The position numbers and the translations under genes are program-made. Under the pieces are notes generated by a model. It was not told where the DNA came from. It did not search any database and was given only the letters and a program-made list of their open reading frames with translations. A DNA stretch of 64,000 nt from contig CM074766.1 of NCBI GenBank assembly GCA_037355855.1, forward strand, positions 2,666,001-2,730,000. Reading direction: 5' to 3'. This DNA is from Pseudo-nitzschia pungens. Lineage: Eukaryota > Bacillariophyta > Bacillariophyceae > Bacillariales > Bacillariaceae. This document shows, piece after piece, positions 31,711 to 46,912 of the stretch. Every line of letters starts with the position of its first letter. Position 1 is the stretch's first letter.

Positions 31711-33277
31711 CTAGTACTAGTATGGTCCTATTATGATGGGTGGTGGTGCTGGATATAGTGCAAAAAAAATGAAGATCCCGTTGCAATCTGCGATCACAAC
31801 AAGCAGCAAGAACGGAGTCTGCAACATGATTTGAGAGAAGCACTTGGGGCGATGATGCTTGGTACGTTGGTGGAACCCTCCCTTTCTTGCTTACCAATGA
31901 TCCGATCACGACAACCACGCAGCCAAAAAATCTGGATTCGCAGCGACGCAATCCTGTGCTGCTGAGCTCGGACATGTAGCCCTGGTACAAAATTCCACCT
32001 TCAACCTAGCATCGTCTTTGGCCCTTTGATGCTCCGAGCGAGCGAGGGAGGCAATTTGCATCACTCGCGGTCCCCCGGACAAGCCTCCTTACTAGCATCT
32101 ACGAAGTATACCATATCGAATGCTACGCTAAGGCACGTACCCATAGTACGAATTTCTACCTTTGGACCCAGAACCACCCGATGTTACGCAAAAAATGGCT
32201 AACTACGTACGGTGTACTACTTCGTATTCATTTTAACATAATGACAAACCAATCTAACGGTAAACCTTACCATTCGAAAGCGCTCGAACAACCAACCAAA
32301 ATACCGGTACAGGCCCGCCGATGCTATGGAAACGATTCCGGGCAGATTCCGGGTGCGTTGCGTGCACGATTCACAAGACCAATCGCAATCGGGTCACAAC
32401 TGGGATCTAGCTTTTTTGCACGATGAGTGTGACTTAGTACACGAACTACGTGTACGGTACTTGAACTTCTGTACGACGAAACAAAGGTGATGCCCTCCCA
32501 CCGAATTTGCGAACTGACCCGACCCGAATACAGGGCGCAACCTCGATCCAGCTTAAACACTATTGTCCATCACAGAGTGTACTGATGCAATCACGCCAGT
32601 CTGCGCATTGAGCAAAGAATTATTATTACTATAATATAAACAATATGATTATTATTAGTATTTCATTCTCCACTGGATTGCAATCAAGGATTCGAGCTGT
32701 GATCCAGAAGGAACAAATACTTGTCGAATCTGGATGGTGTCGCTTCATCAACACAGACAAGGCAGTCTCGCGCTCTCGACAAGCCGGAACTAATGAATCA
32801 CGTGGATTAGTGAGCATTGTGCTGCTACACTACGTCAGAAATCCTGGTACTGGTGCCGAAGAATGAATGCCACAAATTTGTCAAAGCCGACTCACTCTTC
32901 TCGCAGTCCGACCCGACCCACCCCATTAAAAAATCAATCGGGTACAAGTACGTACGGGTATTCGACAATCGCCACATCCCAATGCAAGCTCCGATCTGTT
33001 TGCGGTATCCATTCATATGTATGTACAGATGCAACTTTTGATGTACGAAAGAGCTAATCGATTCGAATTTTTTATCTCCCGTAGACGCCTGAACCACAAA
33101 GACATTGGATTGAACGAAAGAACAATACAAATGATTCTGCGAAGGCAAGCTTCTCGTTAGCCTGTGATTAACTCGAATTGAAGTGTGGTGTATCTTTGTG
33201 TGTCTTATTATTAAAATTTGATCTGTTATAATACGATAGGTATCTTTTACATAATTGTTCATAGAGTGACAGGGTGC
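31711..33277. other. Spacer upstream of the glycolytic genes
   Basis: Short open frames on both strands, none with recognisable composition. The TPI-GAPDH 3' UTR probably lies at the right end. Confidence 0.5.
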
Positions 33278-35325
<2,048 letters not shown>

Positions 35326-36109
35326 CTTGACTGAGTTTGTAAAAGACCTGATCAGATATTGTGAGCCAACGGATGTTCGATTTTTTCTAAGTCTGTGATA
35401 TCAGAGCAAGCTGTCACTGGAGGGCCAGGAAAGGTCTGACACTAAAGATAAACAACGTAAACCTCTCGTACCAAGACAAACTGCTACCACTGACGGATGC
35501 GGATTTTTGCGAAATCTACATTTTCCGATACAGGAAGAATTGGCGACTGGAGTATGGCGGGCGGGTGTGAGTGCTACGGTCATAATTGTGCTTTGCACAT
35601 CACACATCTGGCACTTTAGAATCCTATTCCGGAAGGCAACGGCTCTTTTAAGTAGTTTGGCGGACGGCCTCGGCAAATCTACGGCTAGAAACGATCAAAA
35701 GAGAGACACGTCAGAATAAAATCTCTGACTCTTGATGAAAAAAATAAAAGCTTTTCTTCTGAGATTCCCTCATTCTCGAGAGAACAGTATATATTCGTAA
35801 AAAAACGGAATCCTTCAATTTTTCAAGCATTTTGCATTGGGTTCTCATAATTTAGAAAGAGTATCGCCCAGCGCTCACGCATTTTTTTGTTAAACATTTC
35901 GATTCGCCGATTTTCGAAAGGATTCTCCCGATCCATCCGATCATCGCCGCCTCAGTCTGTCGTCATCGTAACCTTACCACCATCCAGAATCCAGAACTGC
36001 TTTACCGGTATTCTTGTCAATAGTTGTCGAGAAATTCGAATCTCTCGACAGTTGACTACAATTTTTAGACATTCAATTTCTAAAGCACGTCATCAAATAG
36101 TAATCAACC
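35326..36109. promoter_or_regulatory. Bidirectional promoter region of two GAPDH genes
   Basis: The 784 bp between the two divergent start codons must hold both promoters. The sequence just above the GAPDH ATG is ATCAACC. A 90-codon minus-strand frame at 35401-35676 has no recognisable content. No specific sites can be named. Confidence 0.6.
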
Positions 36110-37399
<1,290 letters not shown>

Positions 37400-37818
37400 A
37401 TCAAATTTGACGACGAATAAGAAATTGAAAAACTAGAACTGTGCATTTATTTTACAACAGCATTTTAACAACTTTCGTGAATGCTCTGACTTTTTATGTG
37501 CAGTACCCGTTACGACTTATTAGGATGAACGACGGCGGTTTTGTGCAACAACGACCAACCACTAACTCTTTGTGGTCCCTCGTTTCAGCTACCGCAAAAT
37601 GGAAAATATTCAGCAGAAGCTGAGGTGCGCACTTGGAACGCAACTGTTCACAACAGTCGTTGTTTTTTCTGTTCTGCTTACAGATCTTTACGCGACGGTG
37701 CCTTCTGATGAAACCGTGGAAACGCATCATGAAAGTTATTATTATTTCTTGTAGAATGCGTTGTCGGAGCGGAATTTGGAGAGGAAAAATGAGAAGAACA
37801 TCCCGTGCGTTGTATCCA
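37400..37818. other. Convergent 3' spacer
   Basis: Between the stop codons of GAPDH (+) and the PHD-bromodomain gene (-). No gene; presumed 3' UTRs. Confidence 0.6.
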
Positions 37819-40800
37819 TCACTCAACGGTCACAACGGCGAAACGTGCTTCTTTTGCCGCCCGAAACTTCATATCATCATCGTCCTCCAGACACTTTCGT
37901 TTTCGCGAAATACTCGACTCCTCCATCGGCCGTTGTTTGCCGTCAACAGTCATTCTTATGGTCGAATAGGAATCATTCACAGATGACTTGTTTACTGATT
38001 CTTCTGTTCCTGATGGCAAATTGTTTTCTTGATTGTTGGCTGAGTCGGGCGGATTGCTATTGCTATGACTATCTCCCGGGTCTTGGATCTCCATGGCGTC
38101 CGAGACATTCGTTTTCCCGGTTGCTTCGTCTTCTTTTTCCACACCGTTTCTGTCTCCTACTGATTCCCACACCATGCCGTCGACATTCCGATCCCCATCC
38201 AAATAATACGTCTTGAAATTCTCCATCGTGCGAGCCTCATTTTCGGGAAAGCTCGGAGAAGATATAGCAGTTTGAATCCAGTCTTCGAGGGCAAGTTGAA
38301 TGGAATCGAATCCTACCAAATTCTTGTCCGTCACCAGATCTTTCTTCAATATAGCACAATTTTTCCACGAGGGCAAATTCTTGACAGAAATCGTCGGCTC
38401 AGGTTGAGTCCGCTCTGGTTGCTCTGGTTCCATTGATTTTGTAGCATTGCTTTGGGAAGTTTCGGGTAGTACGGGTCGACGCCATTTCATCCCATTGAGT
38501 TCTGTCCAGTCACTGTTTCGATCGAGATCCATCAATTTTTTTCTCAATTCATCAATGTCCACAGTTGACGACAGCTGCGACGACGAGAGCGCTTCTTCGA
38601 TCGATTGAAACACAAACGTACACTCGTTGTGTCGCATTTCGATGACATCACAGACCGATTTCATGAACATTACTCTTCCGGCGTTCAGATCATCCAAGAA
38701 GAGCCAACGAAAACCAAAGAGCAGTGCGCTGGGATCGTCTCTACTCTTTTGTAGAATGAGTTTCAGGTTGAGGTAGGTTCTTTTCGAATCGGCATTCCAC
38801 TCGCAGCGATGGCCCAGCTTCAACAGTGTCTCGACCGCTTTTTCTGCAGCCTTAGCCGATGAATACATATTGACGATCCGCCCGCTGACAGAATCTAGGA
38901 TTGCAACTCGCTTCGTTCTCCCCACGCTTGCCGCTAATTTGATCTTCCGTTCCGATCTCGGTTTGTGAATTCTGACGGCATTCTCCCTCCAATCATTGGA
39001 AGAAACAGCATCGAAATTTTCTCGAAAGGGAGATTCGCTCAGTGCGCTTTTCCAGTCATCGTCGAATTTTCGCGCGTAATTCTCGACATCCCGTTTCATT
39101 TCGACGCTCAGTTTGTCAAAGATGCTCCGCATGGACATCATCCTCACCCGTCTGCGGAGCACGAGTGCCATGCGGGCAACAGAGCTTCCAATGACGTTGA
39201 AGATGATGCAATTGCGCCATATCAACTCTATATCATTCAATACCCTCGTTACCAAGTCGTCCATCGAAAAGGATTCATCTAGCAGCTTCGCGTAGTCTCC
39301 GTTGATCAAGTTGGAACATATCGTACCAATGTCCATGGGATGCTTCACAATGTCTGTATAGCCGGGGGCTTCTTGAATGTCTACCGGTTCGCTGAACATG
39401 TAACCAAAATCGTAGTCCACGAGGCTGGTTAGCATTTGGTGGATGATGCTCAGGATTTCCAAATCCACCAGAGCCCGTTCATTCGTGACCACGTCCAAAT
39501 TTAGAAACGGGAGATTTGTCAGATTTATCGAATCCTTCCCATCCACAAAATCGTCGTCGGATTCCGTTTTCTCTTTTTTGCACACAAAGCATTCCCAGTG
39601 ATCCTTGACAGAACTGGATTGGTTGTGGTGTTCGATGCAATCTTTGTGGAACGCGCGTGGGCAAAAGTCGCAAAGAATCAGGTGCCCGGCATCCTTGCAG
39701 ATGTGACAATAGCCGACGTTTCCGTCTTCCTTCACTCCTCCATTTTTGGTCGTTTTTGCAAAGCGGAACGATCCGGATCTCAGGCTCGCTCTGTTCTCTT
39801 CTTCCTCGAGCCACGCGCCCGGCACGTCTTGAACCACTCGCCGGCCCTCTGCAGAGTACACGGTGAAGTACGGTTCCGTAAATCCGTCGGAATATTCGAG
39901 ACCGTTGCTCACCGTTTCAAAGGGAAAATCGGACAACGGTGGTCTTGGCACCATGGTTTGTTCCACGAGCTGAATCGTGCGCGCGTGTTTGGCTTGTGAC
40001 GACGATGATTTTGGGAGATCCTTTTGGTCGTCTGGTTGGTCCGATGGGTTCCGGATCGCCTCCTTTTCACTCAAAGCCTCTTGCCTGATGTTGTTCAAGA
40101 CAGTGTCCGTAGCACCGTCCAATTGATCGTGTGGGATTGCATTCCTGCAAATGGACAAGATATCGGGGAAGACAAGCTGCGAAGGCTGTTTCTTCTCCTC
40201 TATGCATCTTGCCTTGAACACGGTTGCGACGTTCTTGAGTTTCCTTACGCATTTGGCACATTCGCAGATCAAGCTGCAAATGGGACAGCTCTTGTAAACG
40301 AAAACCCCGTTTTCAGGCGTAACCCCCAATCGTTTCTGCAAATTGCCATCGGATGAGATGGGATGGGATGGGATGGGATGGAAATCATCATTTTTTCATT
40401 GTTTCATTTCGAGTGAAAGGAACGAGAGCAAACGTGTCGACCGAGACGTGAACACTGTGAGAAACTGGCCGATAGATTTGATTCATGACTACGGTATCGT
40501 GCTTTCTGCGCTCGAGACTCAAACCGCGCGAAAATGAGATCCCGGAATCCCCCTCGCAACCAAACCAAAAACGACAAAAATATCATTCGTTGTTCCATTC
40601 GCCAGAGAACGATCATCAAACAACTATAGTAATAAAGTTTCCTTCTCGGCAAACGACTGGACCGGATTGGACCCGACTGGACTTACCCGGACGTGAAATT
40701 CGCAGTAGATGTGATTTTTCATGGAGCACTGAAAGCGCAGGCCAACATCGGCCCGCTTTTTGCAAATGTGACAAATCATGTTGGTCAGTTGCGTCAAGAC

Positions 40801-42202
40801 CCCGAGTGATGTTGTGCTGCCGCAGCCGCTTCCGTCGTGTCCTTCTTGCTGTTGCTGTTGTTGTTGTTGGCTCCACTTTTGGCTCACGTCGAGTTTTGCT
40901 TCCCTATCGCTCCTTCGCTTGATCTCGTCGAGGAGCTCCGGAACCAGCGCGTCTTCCAGCGTTGTGGTCGCCTTTTTGTCGCCGCCGCCATCCGCGCCTG
41001 CCGAGAAATTCGAACCATGGGTGCTGCTTTTGTGGTGGTGCTCCCGTCGTCTCCCCGACTTGGTGCTGCCGCTCCCACTGCTGCCGCTAATGGTGTTGGT
41101 CGATGTCGTTGATGTCGCTCCCGTCCAAGAAGATGCGTTCCACCCCGCGGTTCGGCTCTGCTTGCCGCCCATCGAAGCCGACGATCGAGACGACCGGTGG
41201 TCCTTCTTTGGTTTGAAGGTGCCCCCTTCTCGTTCCGCCGAGATAGCAATCTGGTCGTAGCGGTAGGGCTGAACAATGGGGCCGATTTTTCGTTTTTGCG
41301 CCGACTCGTCCCCGTGGTGGTCCCCAAGAGCGATCGGTTCTCGGAACTGCGTGTGTTCGGCCACGTGTTTTTCGATCTGCCGGTCGATCCTCGCCGCCAG
41401 GTCCAGGATTTCTCCAAAGGACAACCCGAATTCCCCACCGAGTTCGGTGGCGAAATCAATGGGTGTCGGCGTGTTGGCGTCCAGCAGGTCCCACAGCACT
41501 TCTTGCCGGTACATGGCTTTCGTCTTGTTCTTCTTATTTTTGTTTTTCTTCTTCCTCCGTTTTCCGGTTCGATTCTTTTGTGTGGATTGTGTCATCGTCG
41601 TTGATTGTATTGTTTCGCAATGCTGGTTGGTGGTATCTCCCGCATTGCTAGTGTTCGCATAATTGTCAAGCGAGCCGCGAAAGTGAGTCCTGTCGTCAAC
41701 CTCTCTCTCACTGTAACCGTTACCGATAGTTGTTCTATTGTTGGTTTTGTCGTCTTTGCTACCGCGATTGCCATCCTCTTTCTCGTAGTCGTTATCGTCC
41801 GCATCTTCCTCGTCGTCGTCGTCGTCGTCATCTTCATCCTCCTCGTCGTCGTCGTCATCGCTCTCTTCCAACGGAAACTCAATCGTCACTGGCAGAACCG
41901 ATTTGGGTCCGTCCAGCTCGTGGTTGGTATCGGTGACCTTTTGCGCGACCAGCAATTCCCCCGTGTCGGCGTCTCGCGCCTCCATCCCCTCTCGGCCCAG
42001 GTGATAGGAATACATGTCAAAACCCCGCAACCGCACCCATGCCTGCTCCCCCGTTTTTCCACCATCACCATCAGCGTCGTCATCGACACCGAGGCACGAT
42101 CGAACGCGACAATTGTAAACCCGTGGTTTCGGCGGTACCCCCGAGCGCCGTCCTCCCTTTGGAGGCCTGCCGCATTTTTTCCTTGGCTTTGCCTCGTGTG
42201 GT

Positions 42203-42236
<34 letters not shown>

Positions 42237-43655
42237 CGGGGTCCATGCCCGTGGTCGGTGGCGGCGGCGGTGGATCCTCGATAATCATCCCCAAAAGGGT
42301 CGATGGTATCCCCACCGCCAGAATCCCCGGATCCTGAACGGTCTGTGCTTGCACTGCATCGGACTGCTGTTTTGATCGGTTTCCGTTTCCGTTTCCGGTT
42401 TGGGTTTCTGTTTGTTTTTCGTTTTGTTGCACCGACTCGTCGCCCGCACCATCGGCAGAAGGTCGGGGATGGGCGTGGGCGTGGGCATGGACGTGGATTG
42501 GTTCGCTGTCGTTCTCATTTGCGGATTGTTTTTGCGTCGGTTTCGGCACGGAATCATTCTCCGTGCAGACCGTGGCTAGTCGCTCGTCCTCTCCATTGCC
42601 GGTCTCGTTTTGGTTTTTGTTTTTGTTTTCGCTTTCGCTTTCGTTATTGGTGGTTGCTGTTTCTGTTTCTGTTATTGTTGTTGTTTTTGTTGCAGCTATC
42701 GCGAAAGGTCCTTCTGCTGGCGGTGTGGAATCGGGTTTCGATTCTGTAGCATCGGCCGGTTCGGATTTCTCCGAGAGCGTTTTCTCATTGGATTCGGAAC
42801 AAGCTGCTTCCACAGAAGAAGAAAAAGACGATGACGAAGAAGACGACGACACCTTCACGGGTTTTGTCACAGAACCAGGCGGGGGATCTTTCATCCGTGC
42901 CGATGGTATTGCTCTGGATTTGGAATCATGGTTGTGGATATTATTCTTGCTGTTGTTGCTGCTGCCGTTGCGGTCGTCGTTGCTACCGAAACTAATTGCG
43001 CCCACCGATTTCCGGCCGCGTTTCAGTTTCTGGGCTTTCTTTTTGTAGGCGATGCACGTGCTGTGCCTCCTCGATCGCTGAACGATGAAGCGGAGCGGAT
43101 CGAAGCGAAGCAAAAACAAAGCAATAGGAGACGAGACGAGACGAAACCAATCATCCAAAAAAGAAAATTGAACACAAAATGAAACCAAACAAAAACAAAG
43201 AAACCACGATCGTTAGAATTTGAAAAACAACAACAAGAGTAGAGACCGTGGTTCTGTTCTGTTCTATTCTGTTTTGTTTCGTTTAGTTTTCTCTGCTTTC
43301 GTGCGCCGATGCATTGATAATATTATGATAATATTCGGATGATGATGGGAAATCAATTCAAATCTCGATTCAAATCGAAACAAAAAAAAAAACCCTTTTC
43401 AAAACGTACTTCGTGCGGGGACAGAACATCCGCGATACCTCCCAGGGCGGTCCATCCCCAGCGGGGAGGATCGTACAGAGCACGGTTCATGGACGTTTCC
43501 GGATGGGGAAGCATTCCGGGAAAGGGACCGCGATCCGCGTTCGGAGGCAGCTCGGATTGCGATTGCGGTTGCGATTGCGGTTGCGATTGCGATTGCAGCT
43601 GTTCTTGTTGCCGATTTACCAACGCGGGTTTGCGGATCGTGCATCCGCTGCTCAT
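37819..43655 (-). CDS. zf-4CXXC_R1 / AT-hook / PHD / bromodomain chromatin protein
   Basis: Three exons, 43655-43410, 43077-40687 and 40335-37819, all joined in phase 0; 1,717 aa. Order: Gln/Ser-rich start; basic segment RRHSTCIAYKKKAQKLKRGR; long disordered acidic part; AT-hook KKCGRPPKGGRR (about 380); zf-4CXXC_R1 finger split by the second intron (ICHICKKRADVGLRFQC...YCEFHVR then KRLGV and CPICSLICECAKC, about 845-905), the finger of CDCA7-type DNA-binding proteins; PHD finger YCHICKDAGHLILCDFCPRAFHKDC...CFVCKK (about 1085-1140); bromodomain with YTDIVKHPMDIGTI and NCIIFN (about 1170-1290). A nuclear reader linking DNA and histone acetylation is the likely role; the precise partner is unknown. 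The C-terminal 430 residues contain no known domain. Confidence 0.9.
40336..40686 (-). other. Second intron of the PHD-bromodomain gene
   Basis: 351 bp, phase 0, CCGG|GTAAGT...AATTTGCAG|AA. Splicing it joins the two halves of the zf-4CXXC_R1 finger. It holds a GGGAT repeat (plus ATGGG, 40355-40380). Confidence 0.9.
43078..43409 (-). other. First intron of the PHD-bromodomain gene
   Basis: 332 bp, phase 0, CACGAA|GTACGT...CATCGTTCAG|CG. The frame after the acceptor is open back into the intron but has no ATG, which supports the upstream exon. Confidence 0.75.
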
Positions 43656-44179
43656 TGTTCTTGATGTTGCTGTTGTTGTTGTTGTTGTTGTTGTTGTTGC
43701 TGTGTGCTTCGTTGCGAGTTAATTGGATTCGAAATGATTATTCGGATTGCGAATCATCAGAGAAAAAGAGGGAGCGACAGAGAGGAAGCGAAAAGCCGCA
43801 AAAGCCGCGAGCCGCAAAACAGCACCCACTACGGGTAAGATTTACGGTAACATTAGCGTTGTCCGAAAGTCCCCCACGAAGGGAGCAACGATGCGAGGCC
43901 GGGCTGCGTGCAACAGTGTCAATGTCAAAATCGATGCGAGTTCAAAATGCTGTAATTACTGTACGGTACAGTACATTACGTTAAGTTACCGTACGTACAA
44001 TTGGGTACAATACGATACGGTACCAGATACGTATGGTATGTACGTCTTGTATGATTATGATACTACAAAGTTCCTACTATCAGCTGTCGCCCGGTTCTAC
44101 ATCCTCAACTACTAATTTCTACGGAAACCGGGGGACAGCTGATACTAGGAATTCCGTAGTACCGATGGCGAGGCATGTT
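43656..44179. other. Upstream region of the PHD-bromodomain gene
   Basis: (GTT)n run at 43663-43698, TACGGTA/GTACGTAC words at 43830-44040, and a 35-bp foldback hairpin (separate entry). No gene. Confidence 0.5.
44062..44160. repeat. Foldback inverted repeat, 35-bp arms
   Basis: Arms 44062-44096 and 44126-44160 are inverted copies with 30 of 35 positions matching (core TATCAGCTGTC...CCCGGTT), around a 29-nt loop. Could be a tiny MITE remnant or a structured RNA. Confidence 0.7.
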
Positions 44180-44184
44180 CGCGG
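44180..44184. repeat. Target-site duplication, left
   Basis: CGCGG directly outside the left LTR; the same five bases follow the right LTR. Confidence 0.9.
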
Positions 44185-44562
44185 TGTTTGGAGGGCTCGT
44201 ATAGTCGGTAGATTTTGTACAAGTTTGGGGATTTTGTTGTTTTAATGTCTTGCTTACTTTAATTGTGAGCAGAAATGAATCCACTCTAATTTCCTAATTT
44301 TGCTAAATTTCTTTCTTTTGTCTTTCGATCACGCGTATTCTCGTGTTATTTATTGGTTTCTTTGTTCCGGTCCATTCATTCCAAGCCCCCATACATTTGT
44401 GTACTGGATCCAGTGGAAACTTACTTAATGCTCTGTAGGCTTGGTACTTAAGGTCCTATCTTTTAGTAACTGGAAATGTTCGGACCGGTAGGAGGTAATT
44501 CTTCTTTGATTTGAATCGGGCAAGTCACTGTTTCAAGCACGACTGGAGGTCACGTCCAAACA
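44185..44562 (-). repeat. 3' LTR of the copia element
   Basis: 378 bp, begins TGTTTGGAGG on the plus strand and ends CCAAACA. One visible difference from the other LTR. Confidence 0.95.
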
Positions 44563-44578
44563 CACTCCCCTGCTTGGA
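44563..44578 (-). other. Polypurine tract of the copia element
   Basis: Minus strand reads AAGCAGGGGAGTG immediately before the 3' LTR, the expected place for plus-strand priming. Confidence 0.7.
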
Positions 44579-44588
44579 ACTTACTCAT

Positions 44589-46742
44589 TCAATCAACCAT
44601 ACTGCTCCAGAAAGCAGTGTACTCAGCACAGGCTTCCTTGGCCTGGACGGATACCCCACTGATATCTCTGGTTGGCTCTTTTGGTTCATTTGCTCTCTCA
44701 TGATATTCATCCTTGCCATAAAACTTGGAACCATGTTTCTCAAATTGCACTCCTGGCAGGTTCTTGGTGAAGATGTCACTGGTCATGTCATCACCCTCTT
44801 TCCACTTGACTCTCACCAGACCCATTTCCTTCAGCTCTCTCAGAAAATACTGTTTGACTTCAATGTGTCTTGTTCTTCCAGCAACAGACCAATTGTTGCA
44901 AAAATCAACTGCTCCTTTATTGTCAACATACAACACCATCGGGAGCTTGATTGCCAGCCCCAGACACATCATCACACGCCAAGCATACAACATATCCTGG
45001 ACACACTGAATTGCTGAATACAGCTCTGCTTCCATAACAGACAAGGCTATGATTGGCATCATCCTGGATCTCGCAGAAAGATTTGCACCATTCAGCCAGG
45101 TGCTCCATCCATTCACACTGTGTCTGGATTCATCTTTGGCATATTCTGAATCACTCATTCCAATCAGTTCGAACACAAAATCCTTGGTACCGTCCCACTT
45201 ACCAAATGGGGCCAAGGTCAAACCTCTCTTGGCTGTACCAACACAATATTTCATTACTCTCTTCAATGCCTTCATGTGAGACTTCCTTGCAGTCGTCATG
45301 AATCTGGATAACTCCCTGACAGCATTCTGGGTCTCAATTCTGGTCCATCTCATCATATGCAGGAGAATGGCTGTACCAGACCTGTAGGTAGTCTGCTCTT
45401 CCTTTGACAGTACAGCGTCTGTCGGGCCTTCTCCCTCTTGCTTCAATACAGAACCAGGTTCAGCTGGAGTGACAGGATTGCCTCTGCACTCATCCAGCTG
45501 AAACTCATCAGAAAATCTCTTGATCTTCACGGGTTGTGTCAAACGCATAGTCCTTTTCTTCCGATCGCGCTCAACATGGCAACCCACATACTCATCCATT
45601 TCTCCAACGTCCTTACACTCAAAGAGTTTCTTCAGTTGCTCTTTGTGCCTCAGTACCTCTTCATCAGGGCCCATAATGCAAAAATCATCTACCCACACCA
45701 GCATCAAAAGGAGTTTGCCTTCAATCCATTTGAAAAACAAGCATGGATCTGCCTTGCACCTCTCCATTCTCATTGCTGACATAGCCTGCCGTGCTTCTCT
45801 CCAGAATTGCATGGCGGCCTGGACTGTACCATACAAAGTCTTCATCAGCTTGAGAACAACATAGGATGGGTAATACTTCTGATAGCCTTCTGGGACCTTA
45901 GTGAAAATCTGCTCTCCATTCTGGAATCTTCCATTTAGGAAAGCGCCTTCAACATCCACAATATATGCCATCCAATTGGCCATCACCATCAGGATCATAC
46001 ACAGCCTGATTGTGATATCACTTACGACGGGCGCTGATTTGTCCTGGGAATCAAAATGCTTGCCATCAACTTGCTTGAATCCTCTCACAGCATTCCGGCA
46101 TCTCACCGTGCCATCCGGCTTCATCTTGTTGGCCCACGTGGTATCCATCAGCTTGGTTCCGGGAGGGACATCTCTCTCATCCACTTCCTGAAACACTCCA
46201 TACTTCACCATCTTGTCATGCTCTGCATCAATACCCTTCTCGAACGCTTCTCGCATGGGGCTTGCCATGGACTCCTGGTAGTTCATAGTTCTCAGCTTGT
46301 CAGTATTTTTAAATGCAGTTCCAGTTGCACCGACAAGCGCGAGCTCATTCATACCTGCATCCTTGCTTGGCAGGGACACGTTAAGCAGATTTAGTTCATT
46401 CAAACTGGTCATATCTTTGGACACGTTAAGCAGATTTAGTTCATTCAAACTGGTCATATCCTTATGGAACTTGGCTTCCGCTGGGGTCCATGCACATGCA
46501 TATCCGGCATATTCATACATGGCATTGGACTTGGAATGTCTTGGATCTCTCACAACTCTGCCAAATCTGGATGTTCGGAGGATTGAAACTGGGGTGTCTC
46601 CCGCCTCCTCTGCATCCTCTTCAGCATCATCTTCATCATCATCATCATCATCATCATCATCTTTATCTTCATCATCATCATCCGAATCTTCAATTGCATC
46701 TTGGTTGGCATCTTCATACATCTCGATGTCCAAATCATCTTC
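44589..46742 (-). pseudogene. Copia pol, reverse transcriptase and RNase H part
   Basis: About 715 codons, out of frame with the upstream half. RT region: KLMDTTWANKMKPDG, DVEGAFLNGRF, LKLMKTLYGTVQAAMQFW, and the catalytic box as VWVDDFCIMG (WVDD in place of the usual YVDD). RNase H: MSDSEYAKD, SVMEAELYSAIQ, LYVDNKGAVDF, TRHIEVKQYFLREL, DIFTKNLP, with the acidic residues present. Contains a 45-bp in-frame duplication (15 residues beginning KDMTSLNELN occur twice, about 46.37-46.46 kb). Its frame upstream of about 46742 is only the shifted reading of the acidic repeat, so it has no start of its own. Confidence 0.9.
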
Positions 46743-46912
46743 ACTGGATTGAAACTGGGGTGTCTCCCGCCTCCTCTGCATCCTCTTCAGCATCATCTTC
46801 ATCATCATCATCATCATCATCATCATCTTTATCTTCATCATCATCATCCGAATCTTCAATTGCATCTTGGTTGGCATCTTCATACATCTCGATGTCCAAA
46901 TCATCTTCACTG
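46577..46912. repeat. 166-bp tandem duplication inside copia pol
   Basis: GGATTGAAACTGGGGTGTC recurs 166 bp apart (46580 and 46746) and the two following units, which encode an Asp/Glu-rich stretch, match. 166 is not a multiple of three, so the duplication puts integrase and RT in different frames and leaves a TGA at 46741-46743. Confidence 0.92.
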
